DNA of 64,000 nt. Source: Henriciella litoralis (lineage in GTDB: Bacteria > Pseudomonadota > Alphaproteobacteria > Caulobacterales > Hyphomonadaceae). The DNA lies in contig NZ_NCSS01000004.1 of NCBI RefSeq assembly GCF_002088935.1, positions 186,001 through 250,000 on the forward strand. Reading direction: 5' to 3'. The notes under the pieces were generated by a model that worked only from the letters and a program-made list of their open reading frames with translations, searched no databases and was not told where the DNA came from. Made by a program: the position numbers and the translations under genes. This document shows, piece after piece, positions 52,974 to 62,346 of the stretch. The stretch's first letter is position 1. Every line of letters begins with the position of its first letter.

Positions 52974-55208
52974 ATGTCATTCAAAACGCTGCTGACCGGC
53001 TCTGCTGCCCTGAGCCTTCTGGCCATTTCATCTCCCGCATTTGCGCAGGAAACCCAGGACACCGAAGCGCGCCTTGCGCCGGTCACTGTGACAGCGCAGC
53101 GGGTTGAAGAAGACCTGCAGGATGTGCCGATCTCCATCACCTCGATCTCCGGCGAAAAGCTCGACAATCTGAAAGCTGGCGGCGCGGATGTGCGTTTCCT
53201 CTCAGCCCGCGTCCCGAGCGTCATCGCCGAAAGCTCCTTCGGGCGAGCCTTCCCGCGCTTTTACATAAGGGGCATCGGCAATATCGATTTCGATCTCAAC
53301 GCCTCGCAGCCGGTCTCGATGGTGTATGATGATGTGCCCTATGAGAACCCGATCCTGAAAGGCTTCCCGGTTTTCGACATTGAGGCCATCGAAGTGCTGC
53401 GTGGGCCACAAGGCACCCTGTTCGGCCGCAACACGCCCGGCGGCATCATCAAGTTCGACAGCGTAAAGCCCGGCGACGAATTCGACGCCTATATCCGCGC
53501 TTCGATCGGCTCACACAATACGCAGGAGATTGAGGGCGCGGTCGGCGGCCGTCTCAATCCTGCCGTCGCCATGCGCGTCTCAGGGCTCTACCAGCACCGC
53601 GATGACTTCGTGGACAATGCCTACACAAATCAGAAAGACCAGTATGAAGGCTTCGACGAATATGCCGGCCGCGTCCAGGTCCTGCTGACCCCGTTCGACG
53701 ACACTTTCTCCGCCCTGCTCAATCTGCACGCGCGCAAGAATGATGGCACCACCCGCCTGTTCCGCGCAAATATCATCACCCAAGGCGAGCGCGGCACCAA
53801 TAACAGCTACGATTTCGAGACCGTCTACTATGACGGCCAGAACTTCCTCGAGCAGGAAACGGCCGGCGCCACGCTGAAGCTCGAGAAAGCGCTGAGCGAC
53901 AGCCTCACGCTGACCTATGTCGGCGGCTATGAAACCGCAGAAATCTCATCGCTGGGCGACATTGATGGTGGCTTCGGTGCGGCCTACCTCGGCGCTGGTA
54001 ATTTCGGCCCCGGCAATATTCCCTTCTCATCGGAAACCGGCGGACGCCTGAATGACCTGACGCAGATCACCCATGAAATCCGTCTTGCCTATGATGGCGG
54101 CGGCAAGCTGCGCGCTCAGACCGGGGTCTTCTTCTTCGATGAAGATCTGTCGATCACCTCAGTCAGCTATGACTCGCTGACGCCTGGCAATCCGCTCAAC
54201 GGTCAGGCCTCCCGCGAAGGCGAGACCGAAAGTGTCGGCATCTTCGCCTCTGTTTCCTACGATGTAACCGACCGGCTGACCCTTTCGGGCGGCGCGCGTT
54301 ATACCGACGAAGACAAGACCTTCGCCGTTGCCCGCCAGCTCAGCCCGTCAGGCGCTGGCCCGTTCGGTCCGGTCACTGGAGATGTGTCTGACGAACAGGT
54401 GAGCTGGGATATCTCAGCCAGCTACGCCGCCACCGAAGACGTCGATGTCTACGCCCGCATCGCGCGTGGGTTTCGCGGGCCCTCCATTCAGGGCCGTCTT
54501 GTCTTTGGCAACACCGTCTCGATCGCCGACAGCGAAAGCGTCATCTCCTATGAGACCGGCGTGAAGACGGAGCTCTTGCAAAACCGCCTGCGCGCCAATG
54601 CGGGCGTCTATTACTATGAGTTGAAAGATCAGCAGCTCACGGCCGTGGGTGGCCAGACCAATACGGTCGCCCTGTTCAATGCCGACAAGGGCGAAGGCTA
54701 TGGCTTTGAAGCCGACATTGAGGCCGCCCCGCTTGAGAACCTGCTGCTGACGGCGGGCCTCTCTTACAACCATACCGAAATCAAGGATGCGGGCCTGATG
54801 GTCCCGGTCTGCGGTGCGCCATGCACGGTCACCGATCCTCTGGACCCGGTTACAGGCTCTGCCCTTGTGGATGGCAATTCCTTCCCGAACGCGCCGGAAT
54901 GGATCGCCAATTTCACGGGCCGCTACGCCATCCCGTTCGAGGGCGGTGAACTCTACGCCTACACCGACTGGGCCTATAAGGGAGAGACCAACTTCTTCCT
55001 CTACGACTCCATCGAGTTCGGGGAAGACGGTTACTGGACCGGCGGCCTGCGTCTTGGCTGGGCGGGCGAGAATGGCCTCGACCTCTCAGTCTTCGGCCGC
55101 AACATCACCGACGAGCAACGCCTTGCAGGCGCCATCGATTTTAACAACCTCGCCGGCTATGTCACAGAGCCGCTGAGCTGGGGTGTTGAAGTCAGATACG
55201 ATTTCTAG
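52974..55208 (+). CDS. TonB-dependent outer-membrane receptor
   Basis: A 744-residue receptor. The signal peptide is MSFKTLLTGSAALSLLAISS (cleavage near AFAQ), then the plug domain (about 35-170: APVTVTAQRVEEDLQDVPIS, RFYIRGIGN, IEVLRGPQGTLFGRNTPGG) and a beta-barrel ending in WGVEVRYDF, with the terminal Phe typical of outer-membrane proteins. The substrate is unknown, perhaps an iron chelate or another small molecule; no siderophore gene lies nearby. The ATG at 52974 is preferred over GTG at 52962. A possible operator lies upstream at about 52818-52835. Confidence 0.94.
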   Translation: MSFKTLLTGSAALSLLAISSPAFAQETQDTEARLAPVTVTAQRVEEDLQDVPISITSISGEKLDNLKAGGADVRFLSARVPSVIAESSFGRAFPRFYIRGIGNIDFDLNASQPVSMVYDDVPYENPILKGFPVFDIEAIEVLRGPQGTLFGRNTPGGIIKFDSVKPGDEFDAYIRASIGSHNTQEIEGAVGGRLNPAVAMRVSGLYQHRDDFVDNAYTNQKDQYEGFDEYAGRVQVLLTPFDDTFSALLNLHARKNDGTTRLFRANIITQGERGTNNSYDFETVYYDGQNFLEQETAGATLKLEKALSDSLTLTYVGGYETAEISSLGDIDGGFGAAYLGAGNFGPGNIPFSSETGGRLNDLTQITHEIRLAYDGGGKLRAQTGVFFFDEDLSITSVSYDSLTPGNPLNGQASREGETESVGIFASVSYDVTDRLTLSGGARYTDEDKTFAVARQLSPSGAGPFGPVTGDVSDEQVSWDISASYAATEDVDVYARIARGFRGPSIQGRLVFGNTVSIADSESVISYETGVKTELLQNRLRANAGVYYYELKDQQLTAVGGQTNTVALFNADKGEGYGFEADIEAAPLENLLLTAGLSYNHTEIKDAGLMVPVCGAPCTVTDPLDPVTGSALVDGNSFPNAPEWIANFTGRYAIPFEGGELYAYTDWAYKGETNFFLYDSIEFGEDGYWTGGLRLGWAGENGLDLSVFGRNITDEQRLAGAIDFNNLAGYVTEPLSWGVEVRYDF

Positions 55209-55228
55209 GCCCTACAAATTTTTCGGAC

Positions 55229-55251
55229 GCCCGGCGGTCTATCCGCTGGGC
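55229..55251. terminator. possible hairpin between convergent TonB receptor and pbpC
   Basis: GCCCGGCGG (55229-55237) pairs with CCGCTGGGC (55243-55251) with one G-T wobble and a 5-nt loop. No T run follows on either side, so a terminator is not certain. It overlaps the end of pbpC. Confidence 0.3.
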
Positions 55252-57299
55252 GCGCCGATGACCCGCACCCTAACGCTGGCCTCGCGTCCGTCGGCATCGA
55301 CGGCGCTGACGACATAGAAGCCTGACTGCTGCGGCGCCCAGACCGGCAGGCCTGCATCGTCCAGCTCTGTCGGCTCGCCATCGATATACCAGCGCAGCTT
55401 ACCATTGCCCCGTCCGGCGAGCACGAATGGCCGCGCCGGTTTGCCGTTGATGTCTCCGGACCAGAGCTCTGCATCCTTCGGCGGAAACAGGATGTGCGGC
55501 GCGTTTCCCGTCTTGTCGAATGTACTGAGCGCGCCCTTGGCCTCGGCGGCCTGTTCGCTCATCAGGCGGGCTTTTGCCCCGCCGCCACTGCCAAGGTGAT
55601 AGGCGGCCCGGTCTGCCACTTCGAACAGGATGGGCAGCGCGGTGCTCCGCCCCGTCGCGCCCGGCCGCGGCGCGCCATCGGCCCGGCCGACCCAGACAAT
55701 AATCGCCTGATCGCCAGAGACCGCTGCCGCCCAGGCATCGCGGAAGCCGTAGGACGTGCCCGTCTTGAACGCGATCTGCGGCGCATTGGCGGTTAGCCGA
55801 CCGGGCATCCGCCCGTCCGGGGTTGGCGCGTCTTTGAGGATTTTGAGGATCTTCACCGCGCTATCCGACCCCATCAGGCGGAACCCGCGCATCGCCCGCA
55901 CTTTGGCTTCGTCGTCCACCGTCCAGGCGAGCGGCTTGGCATGGCCATCATCACCGAGCGCAGCATAGATCACCGCCAGCTCCCGCGCCGTCAGCCCTGC
56001 CCCGCCGAGCGCCAGCGCCAGCCCGGCTGAATTGTCCGCCCCGCCATGAATACGCGGCGGTGCGCCCGCCAATGCCAGCGTCGCGGCAAACCGCTCCGGC
56101 CCGACCCGATCCAGCGCCAGCACAGCCGGCACGTTCAGCGAATGCTGGAGAGCATCGGAGACACGCACATCGCCGCGAAACATCCGGTCGAAATTGTCTG
56201 GCTGATAGGAGGCAAACCGTTTGGGCAGATCAGAGATACGGGTATCTGGCGCGGCCGAGCCATCATCAAATGCCATGGCATAGATAAATGGCTTCAGCGT
56301 TGAGCCGGGAGAGCGCGCCTGCGCCGTGAGGTCCAGCCAGCCGCCCGCAATATCGCGTGAGGCCGAGCCGACAGCCGCGCGTACGCCCCGCGTCGGGATA
56401 TCAACCACCAGAATAGCCACCTGCGTCTCGCGCCCAAACTCTTTTGCGTGCTCCAGCGCGAGCGCTTCCATTTCAGCCTGCAGCCGGCTGTCGAGCGTTG
56501 AGCGAGTATCGGCGGTGGCGTCTCGTGCAGACCGGGCCGTCGCATGCCAGGCGCGCGCCGGGAAGGCATAGGCCCCCGTTGGCATCTTGCTGGTACGCGC
56601 TTCTTCCGCGCGCGCTTCATCGAGATAACCAAGCCGTTCCAGCTTGGAGACAATCGATTTGCGCCCCGCATCTGCACCTTTTGGGCGAAGGTCCGGACGG
56701 CGCACTTCCGGGCTTTGCGGCAAGGCGATCAGCAATGCGATCTGATCATCGGACAGCCGGTCGGGCGTGCGCCCGAAATACCGCCAGCTTGCCGCGCGTA
56801 TGCCTTCGATATTGCCGCCATAAGGCGTCAGCGTCAGGTAAAGCTCGAGGATCTCTTCCTTTGAAAGCCGCGCCTCGATCTGATGGGCGCGGAACATCTC
56901 GATCAGCTTCGACCCGATCGTACGCGGCCGCGGCTCCAGCAGGCGGGCCGTCTGCATTGTGATGGTGGAGCCGCCCGACACAATCCGCCCGGCCTTGGCA
57001 GAGCTCCACGCCGCCCGGACCATGCCGGCCCAGTCAACGCCGCCATGTCGCCAGAAGCGCTTGTCCTCAACTTCCAGCAAAGCCTCGATGAAGACCGGAT
57101 CGATCTCATCGAGATCGGCCCGAAACCGCCAGTAATTATCGCTCGTCGGGATCGCCCTTAGCGGCCGGCCATTGCGGTCCGACACCATGATCGAGACCGC
57201 CTCGCCCCGTTCCAGTGGCGGCGGGAAGATGCGGTCGAGGGCGAGTGTGGCGACCAGCAATGCCGCGCAGGCAATTGCAAGCCGCCTCAGCCAGATCAT
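55239..57299 (-). CDS. pbpC: penicillin-binding protein 1C
   Basis: Bifunctional class A PBP: glycosyltransferase GT51 plus transpeptidase, 686 residues. N-terminal hydrophobic anchor at about 5-22. The GT51 domain has EVEDKRFWRHGGVD (Glu78 region) and SGGSTITMQTARLL. The transpeptidase has SPGSTLKPF (Ser333, Lys336), SLN, and KTGTSYGF. The last 100 residues form the PBP1C-specific C-terminal beta-domain. It overlaps the upstream alpha-2-macroglobulin gene by 4 nt (ATGA), so they are co-translated as in E. coli pbpC-yfhM. Confidence 0.95.
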   Translation of the reverse strand: MIWLRRLAIACAALLVATLALDRIFPPPLERGEAVSIMVSDRNGRPLRAIPTSDNYWRFRADLDEIDPVFIEALLEVEDKRFWRHGGVDWAGMVRAAWSSAKAGRIVSGGSTITMQTARLLEPRPRTIGSKLIEMFRAHQIEARLSKEEILELYLTLTPYGGNIEGIRAASWRYFGRTPDRLSDDQIALLIALPQSPEVRRPDLRPKGADAGRKSIVSKLERLGYLDEARAEEARTSKMPTGAYAFPARAWHATARSARDATADTRSTLDSRLQAEMEALALEHAKEFGRETQVAILVVDIPTRGVRAAVGSASRDIAGGWLDLTAQARSPGSTLKPFIYAMAFDDGSAAPDTRISDLPKRFASYQPDNFDRMFRGDVRVSDALQHSLNVPAVLALDRVGPERFAATLALAGAPPRIHGGADNSAGLALALGGAGLTARELAVIYAALGDDGHAKPLAWTVDDEAKVRAMRGFRLMGSDSAVKILKILKDAPTPDGRMPGRLTANAPQIAFKTGTSYGFRDAWAAAVSGDQAIIVWVGRADGAPRPGATGRSTALPILFEVADRAAYHLGSGGGAKARLMSEQAAEAKGALSTFDKTGNAPHILFPPKDAELWSGDINGKPARPFVLAGRGNGKLRWYIDGEPTELDDAGLPVWAPQQSGFYVVSAVDADGREASVRVRVIGAPSG

Positions 57300-60200
57300 C
57301 TCTGTCCGCCTGTCGCAGGGCTCGCCGTATCAATCGTGATGCGGCCAGGTGCCGACCGGGCGAACACGTCAGGACGGTACATGTCTTCCGCCGTCGCGCC
57401 GGGGATGGCGAAGGAGCCAGGTGTCACGGCCCGCACGACATAGGCGAGGCGCACCGGCTTGTCGCGAACATCAATCGCAGCGACGAAGCGGTCATCGCGG
57501 GCCTCAGCCGTCTTTGCCTGATCGATCGCGCCGAGCCAGGCAAACGCGCCATCGGTCTCGTCTTCACGCGCCCCATCGCCCGCATCGAGGATCGTCTCGA
57601 TCTCGAATCCGGCGGGCAGCAGGTCAGCCACGATAACAGGGTTGGTCCGGTTCTGGACCGGCGTGATCTGAACAGACACAACGAGCTGCTCGCCCTGCTG
57701 GATGTCAGCAAGGTCCACGCCGCCGCCCTTAAGCGTGCGGATCGACTTGGAGATCTTGAGATCGGACGACACGGCCGGCGGTGGGCTGGCCGGGGCCCCG
57801 CGCACCATAAGCGTGCGGAACATTGGCGTGGACTTCGGCTCAAGCATGAAGCTCACATCGCTCTGCGCCTGGTCTTCGGTCAGGTGGTAGCGGCGCTCAT
57901 TATTGTTGCCACGTCCAAGCCCCTCGACCACCAGTCTGAGGCCCTCACCATCGGTGTTCATCGCGTTCACCGCGAGCAGGGCAAATGCCTTCTCCTGCGT
58001 GCTGAGCTCGCTTGGATCGGGCACATCATTGCTGAGACGGGTCGCCAGACGGGCGACATGGTCGTTCAGATCAGCTTCTGCGGCCAGTGCCAGCACGCCG
58101 GTCAGATCGCGCAGCGGCGTCTGGTAATAGTCGCCGGTGTTCTGATAGCCGAGTGCCTCTTCAGCGGCATCGAACGCACTCGCTGCGCGCGACCGGTCCC
58201 CCATATATGCAAGCGCGGCTCCAAGATGGGCACGGGCCAGCGGGCTCTCAATCTTGTCGAGCTCGCGGTCATGCAGATAACGCAGGCGGCTGATATCGGC
58301 TTTGCCAGCCTTGGCCAGCACATAGAGTGCGTAGGCCGAGGACCGACGCATCAACTTGCCTTCGGTATCGCTGTGCCAACGGCTTTCCCAGACATCGGTG
58401 TCATAGCCATAGGCCCGCCAGGCATCGCCCTGCGCAATCGCCCGCAGCGACTCATAGGCCCGGTCCAGCGACGCCTGTGGCACTTCATACCCGGCCTGGC
58501 TGGCGCGGTAGATGAAGTCCGTCGTATAGGCGCCGAGCCATGGGCTCGCATTGCGGTCGCCTTCGCGCCAGAGGCCAAACGCCCCATCGCTCGACTCGCG
58601 ATCCAGCACGCGGGACACAGCTTCCTGCACCTGCGCGCGGGCCGAGTCGCGGCTGTCCTCATCGGCGCCCATCGCCACCAGCTGTTCGGAGTAAAGCAGT
58701 GGCAGCGCGCGGCTCACCGTCTGTTCGGTACAACCATAAGGATAGCGCGCCAGAGACGCGTAGAGCGCATTCGCATCCAGCGGCAGGCTCGAGAATGTCA
58801 CTGACACATCGGATGTGCCCGGCACATAGTCGGCAAGGATACCTTCAGGGATAGACCAGGTTTCGCCCGGCTCCATCAGCTCACTTGAGATCGTTGTTGC
58901 GGGCAGCCAAGGCGACCGCGACTGGATCATGTAATTGCGGCTGACCGAATAATTCTCCGGTCCGGAGACATCGAGGCGCATGCGAGAAATGCCCGTATTG
59001 TCGCTCGAAATCCGCAAGCCTTCATCGATCCGTTGACCGTTCGGGATGGTCCGCGACATCTCAGAGGCGGCGACGCTGACAGGCTCTGTGGCGTTCAGCG
59101 ATGCGGTGAAGGTACCGCTTTCCAGCTCAATATTGTCAATGGAGACCGTAGCCTGGGCCTCGTCCCCCGGCGCTAGGAAGCGCGGCAGAATAAGCTCGGC
59201 TGGCGCTTCATCGCGCACCGTCATCGGCTGGCTGGCAGAACCAAGCCCCGTATCGGACCAGACCACCGCCATCAGGCGGAGCTCGCCATTGAAGTCCGGC
59301 ACGTCGAAGGTGACTTTCGCCGTCCCTGAGCGGCCGACATCGACCAGTCCGGAGAATAGCGCCACCGTCTTGGTCGGCACCACAGAGAGGCCTTCGCCGC
59401 CCAGCTGGTCACCACCGGTCCGCACTTCGGCGGGCAGGCCCATATTCGGGTCCAGCAGACGGCCATAATCGTCATAGACCTCTACGCCGAGCGCCTTCTT
59501 GCCGAAGTAATAATCGACAGGGTCCGGGCTCTGATATTTTGTGAGGCGCAGAATACCCTCATCAACAGCAGCCAGCGTCAGATAGACGCCCTCTTTCGGG
59601 CCATTGGCGATATCGACCTCAATCGTGTGTTCGCGGCGTGGGCGTACGATTTCAGGCGCATCGATGGTCACATCAAAGGTGCGGCCATCCATGTCCAGCG
59701 GCACATAGCCGACGCCGACGGCGCGGCGAGGCTTCGACTGGATCACCGGATCACGCGGTGTGTAGACGTTGACGAGCACATAGGCGCCCTCGCCCCACTC
59801 TTCGGTCACCGGCAGGGTGAACTGAGTACCGCTCGCCGACACATCCCGTGTTTCAACGCTCAGCACGCGGTCCGTCGCGACAATGATCTGGGCCTCGCCA
59901 TCATAGGGCGGGATCACCGTGATCGCGGCCGGACGACCTGCAACAATTTTCTGATCTTCGACAATCACCTGCACGCGGTCTGGCGCTTCGACGCCATCAT
60001 CCGACACGGCGCCGCCCCAGCCGACATAGAAACTGCTGCTGGCTTCGGCATCGCTGCCATCGGCGGTCACGATCAGCTGGTGTTCACCCCAGTTGAGGCC
60101 GTTATCGGTAATGACCTGCGATGTCCCACCGGTTTGCGCGACGCCTTGATTGACGGTGCGCACCGTGCGCGAGCGGCGCCAGCGCCACTGGCTGCCTTCG

Positions 60201-62254
60201 CGGTACCAGTCATAATGGTAATCGATCTCGATGATTTTCCAGTTCAGCCTGACGTCGGCGCCCTGCCCGGCGGCATCGACCGCAGCCAGCTCAAAGCTTG
60301 TCGACTGGCCCTCGCGGGCGCGGCCTTCGAATTTCTGCTTGATGCCGAGATAAAGATCGCGCGGCCGGTAAGGGATGCGCACGCTCTCGGTGACGGCACG
60401 GCCACCTGGCTCCAGCACGCTGATATTGGTGTTGAACCGCAGCGGCCGATCGGCGTCGAGACCAAGATCGTCGGTATTGAGACGCATCACAGCGCGGCCG
60501 GAGCCGTCGGTCGTCTGGTCCTGCAGCTCGACGATCTCTTCGCCAAATTGCGCATCATCGCGTCCGAATTCAAAGCCGTCATAGGCCTCGAAGGGCGATG
60601 GATCATATTCCAGACGTGCCTGCCCCTGTACGGTCAGGCCAGCGCCGGGCGCGCCATAGAGGAAGCGGCTGTCGACAACAATGTCGCGCGATTCACCAGC
60701 GAGCAGCGGTGTATCGGCCTCTGCGTCCAGCTCCACAGCAATGCGCTGGGGTACAAAATCTTCAACCGAGAACCGTAGCGACCCGGCCTCACCGGCGCCG
60801 TCGATTTCCAGCACAGCCCGCCACATGCCGCGCGCGGCGCTGGTGGACAGTTCATAATCCCATTGCACACCGCCGCCTTTGGCCCCGCCAAAGCGCATGC
60901 GATCAGCTTCGATGCCGTTCGGGCGATAGATGATCAGGCTGCCAGCACGATTCACAACAGCGCGGGCGGCATGATTGCGCATCATCGCCGTCAGGTGAAC
61001 GGTCTCACCGGGGCGGAAAATGCCGCGTTCAGCATAGATATAGCCATCGACCGGGCCCGGCGTCGTGCGCCCGCCCGTGTTCTGCTCTGACAGGTCTACA
61101 GGCGCGCGCGTCAGGTCCAGAACGGCCAGATCGCCCTTGGCCCCAAAGGCCATCACCATGCGCGGCGCAGAGTTCCCGGTACCGGCCAGAAGCGGCGCAT
61201 CAAAGCGCACGCGGCCTTCCACATCGGTCGCACTCTCGCCGAGCACTTCATTATTGTTCGCGATCAGCTGCACACGCGTGTTCGGCAGGACTTCTCCGTC
61301 CTGCAAGGAGCGCAGCGTGACATCCAGTCCGCCTTCGCCGCGATACCCTGTCAGCGCCAGATTGGTCAGCATGATCCAGCGGCGCGCAGAGGCTGCCGGT
61401 CCGTCATAATCACTGATCTCGCGGGCGTCCTTAAGCTCGACGAAGTAGGAGCCGGGCTTCAGCTGGCCAATAACGTCCTGGAGCGGAAACACCGTGGTTT
61501 TCGGCGCATTCGCAACCGAGTCGATCTCCATGCTGCCGGACCAGACTTCGGTCGACACATCGCGTGGATCATCGTCACCATAAAGATAGGAATAGCGCCC
61601 CTGCGGGGCCTCTTCGCCCTGGCTGATACGTTTGAAGGCCAGCGCGCGATCATTCACGCGGTAGACCGTAATGTCGACATTCTCGACATTGACCGTCTCA
61701 ATCGGCAGGCCATCGGCATTGTCGCGCGGCAGGATAACGCCAGCGCCCTTGAAGCCGACATAGGCCGGGCGGTCCTCAAAACTGATCGTGACGTCTTCCT
61801 GGCGGTAAATCTCGGTGCCATCTGCGGACGGCAGACCTGCAAGGATCGTCGCGGTGTAGGTGCGGGCAAAATCGAGGCCTTCGAGACAAAGCTCACGGCC
61901 CTCAACGCTATAGGCCGGACGCACAGACGGGCGCATGTTCACATAGGTCGAATAGTCGACATCAGGGTCCAGAGGCTGCGAGAAGACGAGACAGGCGCGC
62001 GGCTTGAGACCGCTCGTGTCTGGCGCATAGCGGAAATAGACAAACCCGCCCTCTTCGGCCTCGGCAAGGCGCTGGCGCTCTCTCTCGCGGCGCTCGGCGG
62101 CGACCTGATCGGAGCGTGAGCGCTCAACGACGGTGCCATCGGTCTGTTCAGGCGGCAGAGGGGCCGGCGTGTCGTTGCCACCGCCGCAAGCGGCGAGAAG
62201 TCCCGCCAAGACGGCAAAAAGCATTCCCTTTGTGCGATTGGTCCGGCGCGTCAT
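57296..62254 (-). CDS. bacterial alpha-2-macroglobulin (YfhM-type) lipoprotein
   Basis: A 1652-residue protease-trapping protein anchored at the inner membrane as a lipoprotein (signal MLFAVLAGLLAAC). Multi-domain MG1-MG10 repeats with an N-terminal extra region; the thioester motif is CTEQ at Cys1175-Gln1178 in YPYGCTEQTVSR. The thioester is intact, so proteases should be covalently trapped. It lies directly before pbpC, a partner in periplasmic defence. Start at ATG 62254, with GGAGGAG upstream. The C-terminal region (about 1300-1650) carries the receptor-like domain. Confidence 0.95.
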   Translation of the reverse strand: MTRRTNRTKGMLFAVLAGLLAACGGGNDTPAPLPPEQTDGTVVERSRSDQVAAERRERERQRLAEAEEGGFVYFRYAPDTSGLKPRACLVFSQPLDPDVDYSTYVNMRPSVRPAYSVEGRELCLEGLDFARTYTATILAGLPSADGTEIYRQEDVTISFEDRPAYVGFKGAGVILPRDNADGLPIETVNVENVDITVYRVNDRALAFKRISQGEEAPQGRYSYLYGDDDPRDVSTEVWSGSMEIDSVANAPKTTVFPLQDVIGQLKPGSYFVELKDAREISDYDGPAASARRWIMLTNLALTGYRGEGGLDVTLRSLQDGEVLPNTRVQLIANNNEVLGESATDVEGRVRFDAPLLAGTGNSAPRMVMAFGAKGDLAVLDLTRAPVDLSEQNTGGRTTPGPVDGYIYAERGIFRPGETVHLTAMMRNHAARAVVNRAGSLIIYRPNGIEADRMRFGGAKGGGVQWDYELSTSAARGMWRAVLEIDGAGEAGSLRFSVEDFVPQRIAVELDAEADTPLLAGESRDIVVDSRFLYGAPGAGLTVQGQARLEYDPSPFEAYDGFEFGRDDAQFGEEIVELQDQTTDGSGRAVMRLNTDDLGLDADRPLRFNTNISVLEPGGRAVTESVRIPYRPRDLYLGIKQKFEGRAREGQSTSFELAAVDAAGQGADVRLNWKIIEIDYHYDWYREGSQWRWRRSRTVRTVNQGVAQTGGTSQVITDNGLNWGEHQLIVTADGSDAEASSSFYVGWGGAVSDDGVEAPDRVQVIVEDQKIVAGRPAAITVIPPYDGEAQIIVATDRVLSVETRDVSASGTQFTLPVTEEWGEGAYVLVNVYTPRDPVIQSKPRRAVGVGYVPLDMDGRTFDVTIDAPEIVRPRREHTIEVDIANGPKEGVYLTLAAVDEGILRLTKYQSPDPVDYYFGKKALGVEVYDDYGRLLDPNMGLPAEVRTGGDQLGGEGLSVVPTKTVALFSGLVDVGRSGTAKVTFDVPDFNGELRLMAVVWSDTGLGSASQPMTVRDEAPAELILPRFLAPGDEAQATVSIDNIELESGTFTASLNATEPVSVAASEMSRTIPNGQRIDEGLRISSDNTGISRMRLDVSGPENYSVSRNYMIQSRSPWLPATTISSELMEPGETWSIPEGILADYVPGTSDVSVTFSSLPLDANALYASLARYPYGCTEQTVSRALPLLYSEQLVAMGADEDSRDSARAQVQEAVSRVLDRESSDGAFGLWREGDRNASPWLGAYTTDFIYRASQAGYEVPQASLDRAYESLRAIAQGDAWRAYGYDTDVWESRWHSDTEGKLMRRSSAYALYVLAKAGKADISRLRYLHDRELDKIESPLARAHLGAALAYMGDRSRAASAFDAAEEALGYQNTGDYYQTPLRDLTGVLALAAEADLNDHVARLATRLSNDVPDPSELSTQEKAFALLAVNAMNTDGEGLRLVVEGLGRGNNNERRYHLTEDQAQSDVSFMLEPKSTPMFRTLMVRGAPASPPPAVSSDLKISKSIRTLKGGGVDLADIQQGEQLVVSVQITPVQNRTNPVIVADLLPAGFEIETILDAGDGAREDETDGAFAWLGAIDQAKTAEARDDRFVAAIDVRDKPVRLAYVVRAVTPGSFAIPGATAEDMYRPDVFARSAPGRITIDTASPATGGQR

Positions 62255-62346
62255 CCCTCACTCCTCCCATGACTGGTACTACTTCTTTACAGGAAGTTCC
62301 TATGCCGCCAACAGGGCAAGATTGAGACTTTTTAAGGATTTGGCCC

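Noticed and set aside
57215..58804. Long open frame on the plus strand inside the alpha-2-macroglobulin gene
   Set aside because: It is antisense to a well-supported gene, has no family-like sequence and is typical of GC-rich codon shadows.
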